Shown: one piece after another, positions 31,669 through 42,770 of the stretch
How positions within the stretch are numbered: position 1 is the stretch's first letter
Layout of the letters: each line of letters starts with the position of its first letter
Source of the DNA: Alphaproteobacteria bacterium
Lineage (GTDB): Bacteria > Pseudomonadota > Alphaproteobacteria > ATCC43930 > CGMCC-115725
NCBI GenBank assembly: GCA_028871055.1
Contig: JAGWON010000009.1
Span: forward strand, 1 to 64,000
DNA: 64,000 nucleotides
Direction of reading: 5' to 3'
Program-made: the position numbers and the translations under genes
The notes under the pieces: model-generated
What the model saw: only the letters and a program-made list of their open reading frames with translations
Told to the model about the DNA's origin: nothing
Database searches by the model: none

Positions 31669-32759
31669 GGCGCGTCTCCGGCGATCTCGAGCACCAGATC
31701 AGCAAGGCGCTGCGCCGCGTCCGGACGTCCCTGACGCTGCGCCGAGGCGGCCGCCGCGGCCAAGAGTTCGGGTCGCGCGAACAGGTTGGCGAGCCGCTGC
31801 GCCAGCGCCGACGCCGTGAAGGTCTGCTCGCTCATCACCCAGGCAGCGCCGACAGCGCCAAGTGCTTCGGCGTTGGTGGTCTGGTGGTCGTCGGCGGCGT
31901 GGCGATAGGGCACTAGGATCACCGGCCGGCCGATGACGCAGAGCTCGGCCACGCTTGAGGCACCTGCCCGCGCGATCACCAGATGCGCGCGCGCCATCCG
32001 CGCCGGCGCGTCGGCAAAGAAGGTCGCGACCTCGGCATGGATATGGTTCGCGCCATAGGCACCGCGCACCGCATCGATGTCTTCCGGCCGCGCTTGCTGG
32101 GCGACGGACAGGCGATCCTTGAATTCGGCCGGCAGCAGCGCCAGGGCGCTCGGCACGACCGCACTCAAGATGTGTGCGCCCTGGCTGCCGCCGATGATGA
32201 ACAGATTGATCGGCCCGGCAACCGGCGGGACGTAGGGCATCGCGCGCTCGGCGGCGACCGCCGGCCGCACCGGATTGCCGGTCTCGACGATGCGCGTGCG
32301 GTCGATGCGGCCGAGGCCGTCGACCTGTGCGAACGACGTGGCGATGCGCTTCATCCGCGGCGCGAGCCAGCGATTGGCGCGGCCGAGGCGGGCGTTCTGC
32401 TCGTGGATCACCGTGGGCACGCCCAGACGCGTCGCCGCCATCATGGTCGGGATCGAGGGATAACCGCCGAAGCCAACCGCCGCTGTCGGCGCCAGCGCGC
32501 GCAAGATACGACGCGCCGCGAACAGGCCGAGCGCGATCTCGCAGACGGCGACGAGCTTGCTGGCGATGCCGGTGCCCGGCCGTCCGGCGCGGATGCGATG
32601 CAGCGCCACGCTCGGCAGCCGGTTGCCGAAAGCCTGGCCGCGCTTGTCGGTGACCAGCGCCACCTTGACGCCGCGTCCAACCAATTCACCGGCGAGCGCT
32701 TCGGCCGGGAACATATGACCGCCGGTGCCGCCGGCGGCGAGCACGATAAGCGCGCTCAT
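31665..32759 (-). CDS. murG: UDP-GlcNAc transferase MurG (lipid II synthesis)
   Basis: A peripheral membrane GT28 glycosyltransferase converting lipid I to lipid II. The 364-residue protein begins [19 protein letters not shown] (first G loop at 10-15), has a second G loop [14 protein letters not shown], and a UDP-sugar-binding [17 protein letters not shown] segment. ATG 32759 overlaps the ftsW stop by 4 bases; the much longer open frame upstream is only the antiphase of ftsW. Confidence 0.96.
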   Translation of the reverse strand: MSALIVLAAGGTGGHMFPAEALAGELVGRGVKVALVTDKRGQAFGNRLPSVALHRIRAGRPGTGIASKLVAVCEIALGLFAARRILRALAPTAAVGFGGYPSIPTMMAATRLGVPTVIHEQNARLGRANRWLAPRMKRIATSFAQVDGLGRIDRTRIVETGNPVRPAVAAERAMPYVPPVAGPINLFIIGGSQGAHILSAVVPSALALLPAEFKDRLSVAQQARPEDIDAVRGAYGANHIHAEVATFFADAPARMARAHLVIARAGASSVAELCVIGRPVILVPYRHAADDHQTTNAEALGAVGAAWVMSEQTFTASALAQRLANLFARPELLAAAAASAQRQGRPDAAQRLADLVLEIAGDAP

Positions 32760-33874
32760 GTCGGCTCTCCGCCGAAACGGCGCCGCGTCAACGCCAGCGC
32801 CATGCCCATGCCCAGGCCGAGCGCCAGGAACGACGAGCCGCCATAGGACAGGAAGGGCAGCGTCATGCCCTTGGTCGGCATCAGGTGGAGCGTCGACGCC
32901 ATGTTGATCACCGCCTGGAGTCCGAACTGGACGAACAAGCCGCTCGCGCCGAGCACCACCGCGAGGTTGTTCTCCTGCAGCAGCCGCGTGAAGCCGCGCA
33001 GCACGATGAAGGCGAAGAGCGCGACGATCACCAGGCAGACGAACAGACCCAGCTCCTCCCCGGCGACGGCGAAGACGAAATCGGCATGCGCGTCGGGCAG
33101 CGACTGCTTGATCGTTCCCTCGCCCGGACCGACGCCCCACAAGCCGCCGTGCAGGAAGGCGTCCGTCGCGCGGTCGACCTGGTAGGAGTCGCCGCTCGCC
33201 GGATCGAAGAAGCGGTCGACGCGGCTGGTGACATGCGGCAGCGTGAAATAGGCCGCGGCCAGGCCGCCGGCGCCAAGGCCGAGCACCATAGCTGCCTGGG
33301 CGATGCGCAGTCCGGCAAGGAAGAGCTGGGTGAACCAGACGGCGGAGACCACCACTGACATCCCGAGGTCGGGCTGGCGGATCAGCAGCATTAGGATGAC
33401 CGCAAACAGCCCGACCGCGATCCATTGGCCGGGGAAGTCGGGCTGCTCGCGTGATTTGGCGAACAGCCATGCGCAGACCACCGCGAAGCAAGGCTTGATG
33501 AATTCTGACGGCTGTAGCGAGAAGCCGCCGACCTCGATCCAGCGGCGTGCGCCCAGAATTTCGACGCCGACAAACGGCGTAGCGATGAGCAACGTCAGAG
33601 AAATCACGAACCCGACCACGGCGATGCGACGCACCGTGCGCGGGTTCTGCAGCGATATCGCGAACATCACCGCCATCGCCACGGGCAGGACGGCGAAATA
33701 GCGGACGATGAAATGCAGCCGGTCGGCGTGCATGTGGATGGCGACAGACGGGCTCGCCGTCATCACCAGCAGCGAGCCGAAGGCGGCTAGGCCGCCGACC
33801 GCGGCCAGCGTCCAGCGGTCGACCGTCCACCACCATTGCGCCACGGCGCTGCGGTCGGTGCGGGCGAAGTTCAC
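32756..33874 (-). CDS. ftsW: Septal peptidoglycan polymerase FtsW (SEDS family)
   Basis: A polytopic SEDS glycosyltransferase that polymerises lipid II at the septum with FtsI. The 372-residue protein has about ten hydrophobic segments. The conserved LQPSEFIKP and the catalytic-loop region GPGEGTIKQSLPDAHADF are present, followed by the C-terminal GMTLPFLSYGGSS. The start is GTG 33874, forming a GTGA overlap with murD; longer upstream frames are shadows of murD. Confidence 0.95.
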   Translation of the reverse strand: MNFARTDRSAVAQWWWTVDRWTLAAVGGLAAFGSLLVMTASPSVAIHMHADRLHFIVRYFAVLPVAMAVMFAISLQNPRTVRRIAVVGFVISLTLLIATPFVGVEILGARRWIEVGGFSLQPSEFIKPCFAVVCAWLFAKSREQPDFPGQWIAVGLFAVILMLLIRQPDLGMSVVVSAVWFTQLFLAGLRIAQAAMVLGLGAGGLAAAYFTLPHVTSRVDRFFDPASGDSYQVDRATDAFLHGGLWGVGPGEGTIKQSLPDAHADFVFAVAGEELGLFVCLVIVALFAFIVLRGFTRLLQENNLAVVLGASGLFVQFGLQAVINMASTLHLMPTKGMTLPFLSYGGSSFLALGLGMGMALALTRRRFGGEPT

Positions 33875-35253
33875 GCGCGCCTCCCGGGAAGCTGCTCGAC
33901 TAGACGGCGGAAGCGGTCGCCGCGATCCTCGAAATCGCGGAACTGATCGAACGACGCGCAGGCCGGCGAAAGCAGCACCACCGCGCCTCGGCGCCGATCG
34001 TTGAGAGCGGCATGGCGTGCGGCGGCAACGGCTGCGTCGAGCGTGACCGAAATCTCGTATGCGACGCGGCCGTCGAGGCTGCGCGCGAAACGGTCTGCAG
34101 CCTCGCCGATCAGGAACGCGCGGCGGATGCGCGGAAAGAGCGGCGCCAGGGCGTCGATGCCGTCTTCCTTGGGCCGGCCCCCGACAATCCAATAGATGTC
34201 GTCATAGCAGACGAGGGCCTTCTCGGCGGCATCGGCATTGGTCGCCTTCGAATCGTTGACATAGCGGATACCGTCGATGGTGGCGATCCACTCCTGGCGA
34301 TGCGCCAGGCCGGGGAAGCTCTTGATCGCCCGCGCCGCCGCCTCGGGCTCGCAGCCGAGCGCGCGCGCCGCGGCATAGGCCGCTGCGGCATTCTGGCCAT
34401 TATGCGCGCCGGGCAGGCGCGGCGCCTCGACCATGGCCAGCACCGGCCGCGCGGCGCCGTCGAGATCGTCGATCAGATCGCCATTCGTCACGTAGACGCC
34501 GCCTTTGGCGGGGCGATGCGCCGAAATCGGAATCGTGCGCTGCCGGTCGGCGCCCTTGAGTGCCATGAAGATACCGCGGCAGATATCGTCGTCGATGCCG
34601 ACGACCGCGGTGTGCCGCGCGCTCTGGCCACGGAAGAGGCGCTGCTTCGCCGCAACGTAGCCGTTCATGCCGCCGTGGCGGTCGAGGTGGTCGGCCGTGA
34701 TGTTGAGCAGCACGGCGACGTCGAGCACGAGGCTATGGGTCAGCTCGAGTTGGTAAGAGCTGAGCTCCAGGACATAGATGCCGTCGGCGCCGAGGGCTTC
34801 GAGCAGCAAGGCCGGCACGCCGAGGTTGCCGCCGACCGCAACCTTGCGCCTCGATTCGGCCAGGATGTGGCTGGTCAATGCCGTGGTAGTCGACTTGCCG
34901 TTGGTGCCGGTGATGCCGGCGAAGCGTGCCGCCTTCTGCGCCAGGGCGAGCAGCTCAATATCGCCGATGATCGGCACGCCGGCGGCCTTGGCGCGCGCCG
35001 CCGCGGGATGCGGCTTCGGGAAGGTGTGCGGAATGCCGGGCGACAGCACCAGTGCCGTCGCTCCGCCGAGATCGGCCGCGAGATCGGCGAGATCGAATCC
35101 CGCGTGGGCCGCTTCGTTGCGCTGGCTGAGCGAGTCGTCCCAGGCGACGACCTTGGCGCCGCCGCGCTTCAGCGCCGTCGCCGCGGCGAGGCCCGAGCGC
35201 GCCAAGCCGAGCACGGCGACGGTCTGATTGCGGAATTGGGTGACCTCGATCAT
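33871..35253 (-). CDS. murD: UDP-MurNAc-L-Ala--D-glutamate ligase MurD
   Basis: A Mur ligase adding D-Glu. The 460-residue protein has the N-terminal VLGLARSGLAAA, ATP loop GTNGKSTT at 116-123, the substrate Asn/His region ITADHLDRHGG, and the C-terminal YVNDSKATNADA. The start ATG is 4 bases from the mraY stop. The upstream part of the open frame lies within mraY and is not coding. Confidence 0.96.
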   Translation of the reverse strand: MIEVTQFRNQTVAVLGLARSGLAAATALKRGGAKVVAWDDSLSQRNEAAHAGFDLADLAADLGGATALVLSPGIPHTFPKPHPAAARAKAAGVPIIGDIELLALAQKAARFAGITGTNGKSTTTALTSHILAESRRKVAVGGNLGVPALLLEALGADGIYVLELSSYQLELTHSLVLDVAVLLNITADHLDRHGGMNGYVAAKQRLFRGQSARHTAVVGIDDDICRGIFMALKGADRQRTIPISAHRPAKGGVYVTNGDLIDDLDGAARPVLAMVEAPRLPGAHNGQNAAAAYAAARALGCEPEAAARAIKSFPGLAHRQEWIATIDGIRYVNDSKATNADAAEKALVCYDDIYWIVGGRPKEDGIDALAPLFPRIRRAFLIGEAADRFARSLDGRVAYEISVTLDAAVAAARHAALNDRRRGAVVLLSPACASFDQFRDFEDRGDRFRRLVEQLPGRRA

Positions 35254-35257
35254 CGCC

Positions 35258-36346
35258 TTACCGGAGCTTGAGCGTCGAAAGGCCCGCAATCGCGAGGATC
35301 GAGGCGATGATCCAGAAACGGATAACGATGGTCGGCTCCTGCCAGCCTTTCTTCTCGAAATGGTGGTGGAGCGGCGCCATGCGGAAGACGCGCCGGCCGG
35401 TGAGCTTGAAGCTGGCGACTTGGACAATCACCGAAACCGTCTCGAGCACGAACAGGCCGCCGATGATCACCAGAACGAGCTCGTGCTTGGTGATCACGGC
35501 GACGATGCCGAGCGCGGCGCCGATCGCGAGCGAGCCGGTGTCGCCCATGAAGACCATGGCGGGCGGCGCGTTGAACCAGAGGAAGCCAAGCGCGGCGCCG
35601 ACCAGGCTGGCGCAGAACACCGCGAGTTCGCCCGCCCCGGCGACGTGCCAGAGCTGCAGGTAGTTGGCGAAGACGAGGTTGCCGACGAGATAGGCGATCA
35701 GCGCGAAACAGCCGGCGGCGATCATCGCCGGCACGATGGCGAGCCCATCGAGCCCGTCGGTCAGATTGACGGCGTTGGACGCGCCGGTGATGACGAACGC
35801 GGCAAAAACCAGGAAGAACCAGCCGAGATCGGGCAGCGCGCTCTTGAAGAACGGAACCGCCAGCGAGGTGGCGAGCGGCGGATGCGTGATCAGCATGGCG
35901 GCGTAGGCGCCGACCACGCCGATCGCCAGCTCGATCAGGAATTTCGCTCGGCTCGGCAGCCCCTTATGCGAACGGCGGGTGAGCTTGCGGTAGTCGTCGA
36001 AGAAGCCGACGGCGCCAAAGCCGACGGTGACGAACAGCGTCACCCAGATATAGGGATTGGCGAGATCGGCCCATAGCAGCGTCGAGCCCGCGATCGCCAG
36101 CAGGATGAGGAAACCGCCCATGGTGGGCGTGCCCTTCTTGGTGAGAAGGTGGCTTTCCGGCCCGTCGGTGCGGATCGGCTGACCCTCGGCCTGCTTGGAG
36201 CGGAGCCATGCAATGATCGACGGCCCGCAGATGAAGCTGATGATCAGCGCCGTCACGACCGCGCCGCCCGAGCGGAATGTGATGTAGCGGAACAGGTTGA
36301 ATGCCACGAAGCGGTCGGCGAGCGGCGCGAACAGCAGATACAACAT
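35258..36346 (-). CDS. mraY: Phospho-MurNAc-pentapeptide translocase MraY
   Basis: An integral membrane enzyme forming lipid I from UDP-MurNAc-pentapeptide and C55-P. The 362-residue protein has about ten membrane helices and the Mg2+/catalytic Asp motifs: FFDDYRKL near 116-123, [15 protein letters not shown], and [11 protein letters not shown]. The terminal [11 protein letters not shown] matches the family HHH loop. It starts 2 bases after the murF stop. Confidence 0.97.
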   Translation of the reverse strand: MLYLLFAPLADRFVAFNLFRYITFRSGGAVVTALIISFICGPSIIAWLRSKQAEGQPIRTDGPESHLLTKKGTPTMGGFLILLAIAGSTLLWADLANPYIWVTLFVTVGFGAVGFFDDYRKLTRRSHKGLPSRAKFLIELAIGVVGAYAAMLITHPPLATSLAVPFFKSALPDLGWFFLVFAAFVITGASNAVNLTDGLDGLAIVPAMIAAGCFALIAYLVGNLVFANYLQLWHVAGAGELAVFCASLVGAALGFLWFNAPPAMVFMGDTGSLAIGAALGIVAVITKHELVLVIIGGLFVLETVSVIVQVASFKLTGRRVFRMAPLHHHFEKKGWQEPTIVIRFWIIASILAIAGLSTLKLR

Positions 36347-36348
36347 GG

Positions 36349-37749
36349 TCAGCGCCTCGCCGTCTCGGCGGCAGCCGACAGGCGTGCAACGACTTCTCGC
36401 ATGCGGCTGCCGTAGGATCCCTTGACCATGACCACATCGCCGCGCTTGAGCCGGCGCGCCACGGTCTCGCCCATCTCCGCCGCGGCTGCGGCATGTTCTC
36501 CGCGCCGCCGGGCCGGCAGCGTGTCGTGAAGCGTGCGCATGGCGTCGCCGACGGTGAACACGAGGTCGACGTCGGCGTCCTGCAGCGGCCCGGCGAGCTC
36601 GGCATGGAGCCGGGCCGCTTCGGTGCCGAGTTCGAGCATGTCACCGAGCACCGCGATGCGGCGGCCACCATTCTGCGGCTGCGCCGCGCCGAGCACGGCG
36701 ATCGCCGCGCGCATCGATGCCGGGCTGGCGTTGTAGCTTTCGTCGATCAGCAGGGCGTCGCCGCCTGCCACCGCGATGTTGCGCCGGAGGCCGCGTCCGG
36801 CCATTGGCTCGAGCGTCGCCATCGCGGCCGCGGCGGTGCCGATATCGGCGCCTGCGGCCCGCACCGCCGCCAGCACGGCAAGGCTGTTCATCACCCAGTG
36901 GCGGCCCGGCAGCGACAGGCAGTAATCGACGATCTCGCCCTGCACCGACGCGGTGACGGCGCTGGCGCTGGCGTGGAGATGGCAATCGATGAGATGCACC
37001 GCCGCGTCGGCGTGGGCGCCGAAATCGATGATGCGGCTGATGCCGGCGGCCTTCGCCCGCTCGGCAAGCCGCCCGAAATACGGGTTGTCGCGGTTGAGCA
37101 CGGTGCGGCTGCGCGGGTCCATGCCGTTGAAGATCTCGGCCTTGGCGTCGGCGATGGCCTCGACCGAAGGAAAGAATCCGAGATGCACCGGCTCGACCGT
37201 GGTGATGACGGCGACATTGGGCTGGACCAAGCGCGTCAGCGCATCGATCTCGCCGGGATGGTTCATCCCCATCTCGAACACGCCAAACGCGGTATCGCGC
37301 GGCATGCGGGCGAGCGACAGCGGCACGCCCCACTGGTTGTTGAGGCTGCCGGTCGATGCGTGCGTCGCGCCCTGGGGCTCGAACGCGTGGCGCAGCGCCT
37401 CCTTGGTTCCGGTCTTGCCGACGCTGCCGGTGACGCCGATGACCCTGGCGTCGGTGCGGACGCGGGCGGCGCGGCCGAGCTCTTCGAGCCCCGTCTGGGT
37501 ATCGGCGACAACGAGCAGCGGCTTGGCGACGTCGGTCACGGCCTTGGCGACCATCGCCGCCGCCGCGCCCTTATCGAAAGCGGCGGCGACGAATTGATGG
37601 GCGTCGAATTTCGGTCCCTTGAGCGCGACGAACAGGTCGCCCGGCAGCAGCGAGCGGCTGTCGATCGAGACGCCCTGCGCGATCCAGGCGCCGGTATTCG
37701 TGCCGCCGGTGGCGGCGGCGGCCTCGGTCGCGGTCCAGAGCGGACTCAT
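36349..37749 (-). CDS. murF: UDP-MurNAc-tripeptide--D-Ala-D-Ala ligase MurF
   Basis: Adds the D-Ala-D-Ala dipeptide to UDP-MurNAc-tripeptide. The 466-residue protein has the N-terminal [21 protein letters not shown] loop [26 protein letters not shown], and C-terminal [14 protein letters not shown]. It overlaps murE by 4 bases. Confidence 0.96.
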   Translation of the reverse strand: MSPLWTATEAAAATGGTNTGAWIAQGVSIDSRSLLPGDLFVALKGPKFDAHQFVAAAFDKGAAAAMVAKAVTDVAKPLLVVADTQTGLEELGRAARVRTDARVIGVTGSVGKTGTKEALRHAFEPQGATHASTGSLNNQWGVPLSLARMPRDTAFGVFEMGMNHPGEIDALTRLVQPNVAVITTVEPVHLGFFPSVEAIADAKAEIFNGMDPRSRTVLNRDNPYFGRLAERAKAAGISRIIDFGAHADAAVHLIDCHLHASASAVTASVQGEIVDYCLSLPGRHWVMNSLAVLAAVRAAGADIGTAAAAMATLEPMAGRGLRRNIAVAGGDALLIDESYNASPASMRAAIAVLGAAQPQNGGRRIAVLGDMLELGTEAARLHAELAGPLQDADVDLVFTVGDAMRTLHDTLPARRRGEHAAAAAEMGETVARRLKRGDVVMVKGSYGSRMREVVARLSAAAETARR

Positions 37750-39218
37750 GCGGCGCCTCCGAGTGCGCGGATCGCGGCGCGAGCTTCGATGCGGTCGTCG
37801 AACGGCATGGTCCGCGCACCGACGATCTGGCCGCTTTCGTGCCCCTTGCCGGCGATCAGGAGGACGTCACCCGGCGCGAGCAGCTTCGCCGCGGCGCGGA
37901 TGGCGGCGCGGCGGTCGCCGATCTCGCGTCCGCCCGGGCAGGCGGCGAGGATTGCGCGGCGGATCGTCGTCGGGTCCTCGGAACGGGGATTGTCGTCGGT
38001 GACGATCGCGACATCGGCGAGCCGCGCCGCGATCGCGCCCATCTGGGGCCGCTTTCCGGCATCGCGGTCGCCGCCGCAGCCGAAGACGACGACAAGTCGC
38101 TTCTCGGCATGCGGTCGGAGCGCGTTGAGCGCGGCCTCGAGCGCATCCGGCGTGTGCGCGTAATCGACGATCAGCGGCGCGCCGACGGGATGGGTCGCCG
38201 CGAGTTCCATCCGGCCGGGCACCCCTTCGAGGATGGGCAGAACGTCGAGCGCCACCTCCGGCTTGGTTCCAGTCGCAACGGCCAAGCCGACCGCCGCGAG
38301 GGCGTTCATCGCCTGGAACGCGCCGAGCAGCGGCAGATCGAGCTTGCGCCGCGCGCTCGGTACGGCGATCTCGACTGCGAGCCCGCGCGCGGTCGGCGTG
38401 GCGGAGACCAGCCGCAACTCGGCATTGGCCGTCGCCCCGTAGGCAATGACGCGCTGGCCGCGCTCTGTGGCGACGGCGGCCAGCGCGCGGCCGGACTCGT
38501 CGTCGATGTTGATGACGGCGATGCCCGAGGGTGGCAGCAATTCGGCGAACAAGCGCCGCTTGGCGGCGAAGTAGTGCGCCATGTCGCCGTGGTAATCGAG
38601 GTGGTCGCGCGTCAGGTTGGTGAAGGCTGCGGCGGTGAGCGTCAGCCCGTCGAGCCGGAACTGGTCCAGGCCGTGCGACGACGCCTCGAGCGCAACGTGC
38701 TCGACTCCGGCACGCATCAAATTGTGGAGGATCTCGTGCAGCTTGACGGGGTCGGGAGTGGTCAGGGCGCCCGGCTGCACGACGCCCGGCGCGACGAGAC
38801 CGATGGTGCCCACGCTCGCCGCCTTGAGCCCCTGCGCCGCCCAGATCTGGCGCGTGAAGACCGTAACCGAGGTCTTGCCGTTGGTGCCGGTAACGGCCGC
38901 GATCGTCGAGGGCTGCGGCGCATAGAAGCGGGCCGCCATCCGCGCCAGGCGGCGGCGCGGATTCGGATCGGCGATCACCGGTACGCTCAGCGCGCGATCG
39001 AGCGGCGCCACGTCGGTGAGGACGGCAACGGCGCCGCGAGCGACTGCGTCATCGAGATAGCGGCGGCCGTTCTCGCGCGCACCGGCCAGGGCGGCGAACA
39101 AATAACCGGGTTTCACGTCGCGGGAGTCAGAGGCCAGGCCAAGAATTTCGGGATCGCCCATGGACGGCGCACTACGGCGCGAGCGGAATCCGCCGTCCAT
39201 GAACTCAGTTAGCCGCAA
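37746..39218 (-). CDS. murE: UDP-MurNAc-L-Ala-D-Glu--diaminopimelate ligase MurE
   Basis: A Mur ligase adding the third residue of the stem peptide. The 490-residue protein has the ATP loop VTGTNGKTSV, and the DNPR motif (VTDDNPRSEDP) marks meso-diaminopimelate as substrate. LTRDHLDYHGD and IAGKGHESGQ are also present. The TTG start at 39218 (MRLTEF...) overlaps ftsI by 14 bases and recreates the usual MurE N-terminus. ATG 39200, 4 bases after the ftsI stop, is the alternative. Confidence 0.94.
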   Translation of the reverse strand: MRLTEFMDGGFRSRRSAPSMGDPEILGLASDSRDVKPGYLFAALAGARENGRRYLDDAVARGAVAVLTDVAPLDRALSVPVIADPNPRRRLARMAARFYAPQPSTIAAVTGTNGKTSVTVFTRQIWAAQGLKAASVGTIGLVAPGVVQPGALTTPDPVKLHEILHNLMRAGVEHVALEASSHGLDQFRLDGLTLTAAAFTNLTRDHLDYHGDMAHYFAAKRRLFAELLPPSGIAVINIDDESGRALAAVATERGQRVIAYGATANAELRLVSATPTARGLAVEIAVPSARRKLDLPLLGAFQAMNALAAVGLAVATGTKPEVALDVLPILEGVPGRMELAATHPVGAPLIVDYAHTPDALEAALNALRPHAEKRLVVVFGCGGDRDAGKRPQMGAIAARLADVAIVTDDNPRSEDPTTIRRAILAACPGGREIGDRRAAIRAAAKLLAPGDVLLIAGKGHESGQIVGARTMPFDDRIEARAAIRALGGAA

Positions 39219-40953
39219 GTTTCCGTCCCTGCGGGTTGGGCAAGCCGACCATCAGAGAACGGCGAATTTCGGGCGAATTTTGGTCTATGGGTGGGATTCC
39301 CACGATCGGCGCCATGCGCATGACGATGCGCTTGACCGCCGGCGCGGCGACCATGCCGCCGGTGGCAAAGCCGCTGGTGCGGACGTCGCCGTGCGGCTCG
39401 TCCAACATGACCAAGACGAGGAACCGCGGATCGTTGATCGGAAAGACCCCGAGGAACGAGGACAGCAGCTTATGGGTCTCGTAATGGCCGTCGGCATCCT
39501 TTTCGGCGGTACCAGTCTTGCCGCCGATGAGATAGCCGGAGCCGCCGGCGAGCCTGCCGGTGCCGCCCTCGACAACCAGCCGCATCAGCCGGCGCATGTC
39601 GGTCGAGGTCGTCGCCGAGATCACGCGATGGCCGTTCGGCGGCGTGCCGTCGGTGCGCTTGATGACGGTCGGCGGGTAATAGACGCCGCCATTGACCACC
39701 GCGCTCGCGCCGGCGGCAAGCTGCAACGGGCTGATCGAGACGCCGTGGCCGAACGCGATCGTCATGACGTTGATCGGCCGCCATGGGTTTGGATAGAGCG
39801 GCGTGCCCTCGGGCAGCTCGAACGCCGGCGCGTGCAGCAGATCGAGACGCGTAAAGAAAGCGCGCTGACGATCGGCGCCGGCTTCGGCGGCCATGCGCGC
39901 CGAGCCGATATTGGATGAATATTCGAAGATCTCCGGAACGGTCAGCCATCGCTTCTTCGGCTCGTAGTCGTGGATGACGAATCGGCCGACTTGCAGCGGC
40001 TTGGTCGCATCGAAGCTCGAGCCGAGCGTCGCGACGCGGTCGTCGAGTACCATTGCCGTGTTAAAGATCTTGAGCACCGAGCCCATCTCGTAGGTGCCGA
40101 GCGCCGCGCGGTTGAAGAGCTCGGCCGGGCTGGCGGCGCCGGGATCGGCCGGATCGAAATCCGGCAGCGAGACCAGCGCCAGTACTTCGCCGTCGCGGAC
40201 GTCCATGATCACGCCGGCGGCGCCGATCGCCTTGAACTCGGTCATCTGGCGCGCGATCTCGCTGCGCAGGATGTATTGCAGCCGCACGTCGAGCGACAGC
40301 GGCACTGGCTGGTCGCCGCGCATCAATGTCTGGTCGAAGCTGCGCTCGATACCGGCGAGCCCGTTATCGTCGACGCCGACGTAGCCGACGACGTGCGCCG
40401 TCAGGTGGCCCTCGGGGTAGACGCGCTTACCTTCGCCCTGGAACTGCAGGCCGGCGATGCCGAGCCGGTTGACAGCGTTCTCCTGGCGCGGCGTGAGGCG
40501 GCGATCGAGCCAGACGAAGCTCTTGTCCGAGTTGAGCCGCTCATAGATTTCGCTCTCGGTCAGCTTGGGCAGAATCGCCGCCAGCTTGCGCGCCGCGCCG
40601 CGCTTGTCGTCGATCAGCTTGGGATTCGCGAAAAGCGACGGCGCGTCGAGTGTCGTGGCGAGCAGCACGCCGTTGCGGTCGACGATGTCGGCGCGCGTCG
40701 CCAGCGGCTTCGCCGCGGCGCGGCTGCTGGCGAAGTGGACGTCGCCTGCCTTGAAGCCCGCCACCTCGACCAGGCGTGCGCCAATCACGATGAAGGCGAG
40801 AAGGAACAGCGCGCCGGTGATCAAAAGGCGGGTGTGGCTCAGTTCGATGGCATCCTGGGCCGGCCCTTCGGGCGGCACCGGTGCGCTCGCCGGTGGCCGG
40901 TAATGGCGCGGCCGGCAGGGATCATCGCGTAGGTCGTCGGTCGGGCGCGTCAT
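39205..40953 (-). CDS. ftsI: Septal peptidoglycan transpeptidase FtsI (PBP3)
   Basis: A class B penicillin-binding protein cross-linking septal peptidoglycan with FtsW. The 582-residue protein has a Pro-rich cytoplasmic N-terminus and one membrane anchor at about 43-64. A pedestal domain contains RADIVDRNGVLLAT. The transpeptidase motifs are SVLK (catalytic Ser292), SSN at 346-348 and KTG at 479-481. It overlaps ftsL by 4 bases. Confidence 0.96.
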   Translation of the reverse strand: MTRPTDDLRDDPCRPRHYRPPASAPVPPEGPAQDAIELSHTRLLITGALFLLAFIVIGARLVEVAGFKAGDVHFASSRAAAKPLATRADIVDRNGVLLATTLDAPSLFANPKLIDDKRGAARKLAAILPKLTESEIYERLNSDKSFVWLDRRLTPRQENAVNRLGIAGLQFQGEGKRVYPEGHLTAHVVGYVGVDDNGLAGIERSFDQTLMRGDQPVPLSLDVRLQYILRSEIARQMTEFKAIGAAGVIMDVRDGEVLALVSLPDFDPADPGAASPAELFNRAALGTYEMGSVLKIFNTAMVLDDRVATLGSSFDATKPLQVGRFVIHDYEPKKRWLTVPEIFEYSSNIGSARMAAEAGADRQRAFFTRLDLLHAPAFELPEGTPLYPNPWRPINVMTIAFGHGVSISPLQLAAGASAVVNGGVYYPPTVIKRTDGTPPNGHRVISATTSTDMRRLMRLVVEGGTGRLAGGSGYLIGGKTGTAEKDADGHYETHKLLSSFLGVFPINDPRFLVLVMLDEPHGDVRTSGFATGGMVAAPAVKRIVMRMAPIVGIPPIDQNSPEIRRSLMVGLPNPQGRKLAAN

Positions 40954-41297
40954 CGCGGCGTCCTCGCGCTCGCCACCTGCGGCGGTATCGCCGACGGCGC
41001 CGTTGCCGGAGCCTTGCGCAACGGGATCTGGTTGAGCTGGGCCGGCTGCACGATCTGCGCCGGCGCGATCGGCTGCAGCTTGAGAAAGGCGTTGTTAAGC
41101 CGGTCGAGCCGCTGCGGGTCGTCGAGCAGCGTCCATTCGGCATCGAGGACGCGGGCCTCCTCGCGGGTCGCGGCGATCTGCCGGTTGAGGTGCACCAGTT
41201 CGTCGTCGAGCTTCGCGACATGGTATTTCACCTGGAACATCGCATAGCCGGCGATCACCACCGCCAGCGTCCAGAGGATCGTGCTCAGCCGGATCAT
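40950..41297 (-). CDS. ftsL: Cell division protein FtsL
   Basis: A small bitopic divisome protein of 115 residues. It has a short cytoplasmic start, one membrane helix (about 5-22), and then a coiled-coil heptad region ([20 protein letters not shown]) with [16 protein letters not shown], the recognisable FtsL tail motif. A Pro/Ala-rich C-terminal extension follows. The position between rsmH and ftsI, with 4-base overlaps at both ends, supports the call. A longer frame upstream is only the antiphase of rsmH. Confidence 0.88.
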   Translation of the reverse strand: MIRLSTILWTLAVVIAGYAMFQVKYHVAKLDDELVHLNRQIAATREEARVLDAEWTLLDDPQRLDRLNNAFLKLQPIAPAQIVQPAQLNQIPLRKAPATAPSAIPPQVASARTPR

Positions 41298-42238
41298 GCG
41301 GCTTCTCCCCAGACCGGCGCGGCGGTGCGCTCGGCCGCGCGCAGCCGGGCCGAACGCGCGCGCGGGTTGAGCGCAATCTCGGCGGCGGACGGCGTCAGCG
41401 GCTTGGGTGTCAGCAATCGAAAGCTTGGTTCGCGGTCGCGCGCCGCCGGCAGGTGCCGGGTGACGCGCGGCGCATGCCCCGAGCGCACGCGCAGGAAGGA
41501 TTTGACCCGGCGGTCTTCGAGCGAATGGAACGAGATCACCGCCAGGCGGCCGCCCGGCGCGAGCAGCCGTTCGGCGGCGATCAGGCCGCGGTCGAGTTCG
41601 CCGAGCTCGTCGTTGACGGCGATGCGCAGTGCCTGGAAAGTGCGCGTCGCCGGATCGATCGTGCCGGACGCTGGCACCGAGCGGCGCACCAGTGCGGCGA
41701 GCTCGCCGGTGCGGGTGATCGGCGCCGACCGGCGTGCGGCGAGAATGGCGCGCGCGACTCGGCGGGCAAAACGCTCCTCGCCATGATCGCGGATGATCTG
41801 CGTAAGCTCGGCCTCCGACAGGCGGTTGACGAGATCGGCGGCGCTCTCGCCGTGCTGCGACATTCGCATGTCGAGCGGCCCATCGGCGCGGAACGAGAAT
41901 CCACGCGCGGCGTCGTCCAGCTGCGTCGAGGACACGCCGAGGTCGAGCGCCACCCCGGAAACCGCATCGATGCCGAGCGGCTTCAACAGCGATTCCATTT
42001 CCGAGAAACGGCCCTCGATCAGGATCAGCCGGTCGCGATAGCACGCCGCGAGATTGGCTCCGGCCTTCACAGCCGCCGGATCGCGATCGAACGCGACGAC
42101 CTGGCACGGCGCCGCATCGAGCAGGGCGCGGCTGTAGCCGCCGGCGCCGAACGTGCCGTCGAGGTAGAGCGCGCCGTCGCGCGGCGCCAGCGCGGCGATC
42201 ACCTCGGCGAGCAGGACGGGAACATGCGCCGCCGTCAT
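41294..42238 (-). CDS. rsmH: 16S rRNA (cytosine1402-N4)-methyltransferase RsmH
   Basis: A SAM-dependent enzyme methylating 16S rRNA C1402 (formerly MraW). The 314-residue protein begins with [13 protein letters not shown] and has the SAM motif [15 protein letters not shown]. It also shows [27 protein letters not shown] and a late [11 protein letters not shown]. It overlaps mraZ and ftsL by 4 bases each. Confidence 0.97.
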   Translation of the reverse strand: MTAAHVPVLLAEVIAALAPRDGALYLDGTFGAGGYSRALLDAAPCQVVAFDRDPAAVKAGANLAACYRDRLILIEGRFSEMESLLKPLGIDAVSGVALDLGVSSTQLDDAARGFSFRADGPLDMRMSQHGESAADLVNRLSEAELTQIIRDHGEERFARRVARAILAARRSAPITRTGELAALVRRSVPASGTIDPATRTFQALRIAVNDELGELDRGLIAAERLLAPGGRLAVISFHSLEDRRVKSFLRVRSGHAPRVTRHLPAARDREPSFRLLTPKPLTPSAAEIALNPRARSARLRAAERTAAPVWGEAA

Positions 42239-42687
42239 TGGGATTCACCCGGCGGCAGTGTCAATCCGCGTTCGCGGATGCGCGCGCGCATTTCTTCCTG
42301 GTGCTGGCGAAAGCGTTCGGGCTCCCAAATCTGGAAGGTCGAGCCGCGGCCGACGAACACCGCCGTATCCGAGAGCGTGGCATGGCGTGCGAGTTCGGCG
42401 GGAAGCACGATGCGGCCTTCGCCGTCGAAGTCGAGCGGCCGCAGATCGCCGAGGATGGCGGACAGCGCGTCGCGCTCGTCCGACAGTTCCGGCAGGCGGT
42501 CGATGCGGCGCGAAAGGTCGTCCGCACGATCGATACCGCTGGCCTCGATCGCAGCGAGCTTCACGGCGCGATAGGCGACGATTCCCTTGGTGCTTGCCGG
42601 CGCCAGCGCGGCGCGGAACGCCGCGGGCACCGAGACACGTCCCTTGCGGTCGATCTTGTTGACATAGGTCGAAAGAAAAACCGCCAA
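42235..42687 (-). CDS. mraZ: Transcriptional regulator MraZ
   Basis: An AbrB/SpoVT-fold DNA-binding protein regulating the dcw operon from repeats in its own promoter. The 150-residue protein has two MraZ halves: [19 protein letters not shown] at the N-terminus and [16 protein letters not shown] in the second. A TTG start at 42687 (giving the usual MxxFLSTY opening) with GGGAGCG upstream is preferred over a GTG eleven codons earlier. First gene of the block. Confidence 0.92.
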   Translation of the reverse strand: MAVFLSTYVNKIDRKGRVSVPAAFRAALAPASTKGIVAYRAVKLAAIEASGIDRADDLSRRIDRLPELSDERDALSAILGDLRPLDFDGEGRIVLPAELARHATLSDTAVFVGRGSTFQIWEPERFRQHQEEMRARIRERGLTLPPGESQ

Positions 42688-42770
42688 CGCTTCGCTCCCG
42701 AAACGGCGCCCCCGCGCCACTTGGCGCCGACGTCCCGGAACCCTGCAAAGCGGCGGCGCAGGGTTGTTTA

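Noticed and set aside
36301-38163. A 620-codon plus-strand frame across murF and murE
   Set aside because: It is antisense to intact mur genes, and its composition is that of a shadow frame.
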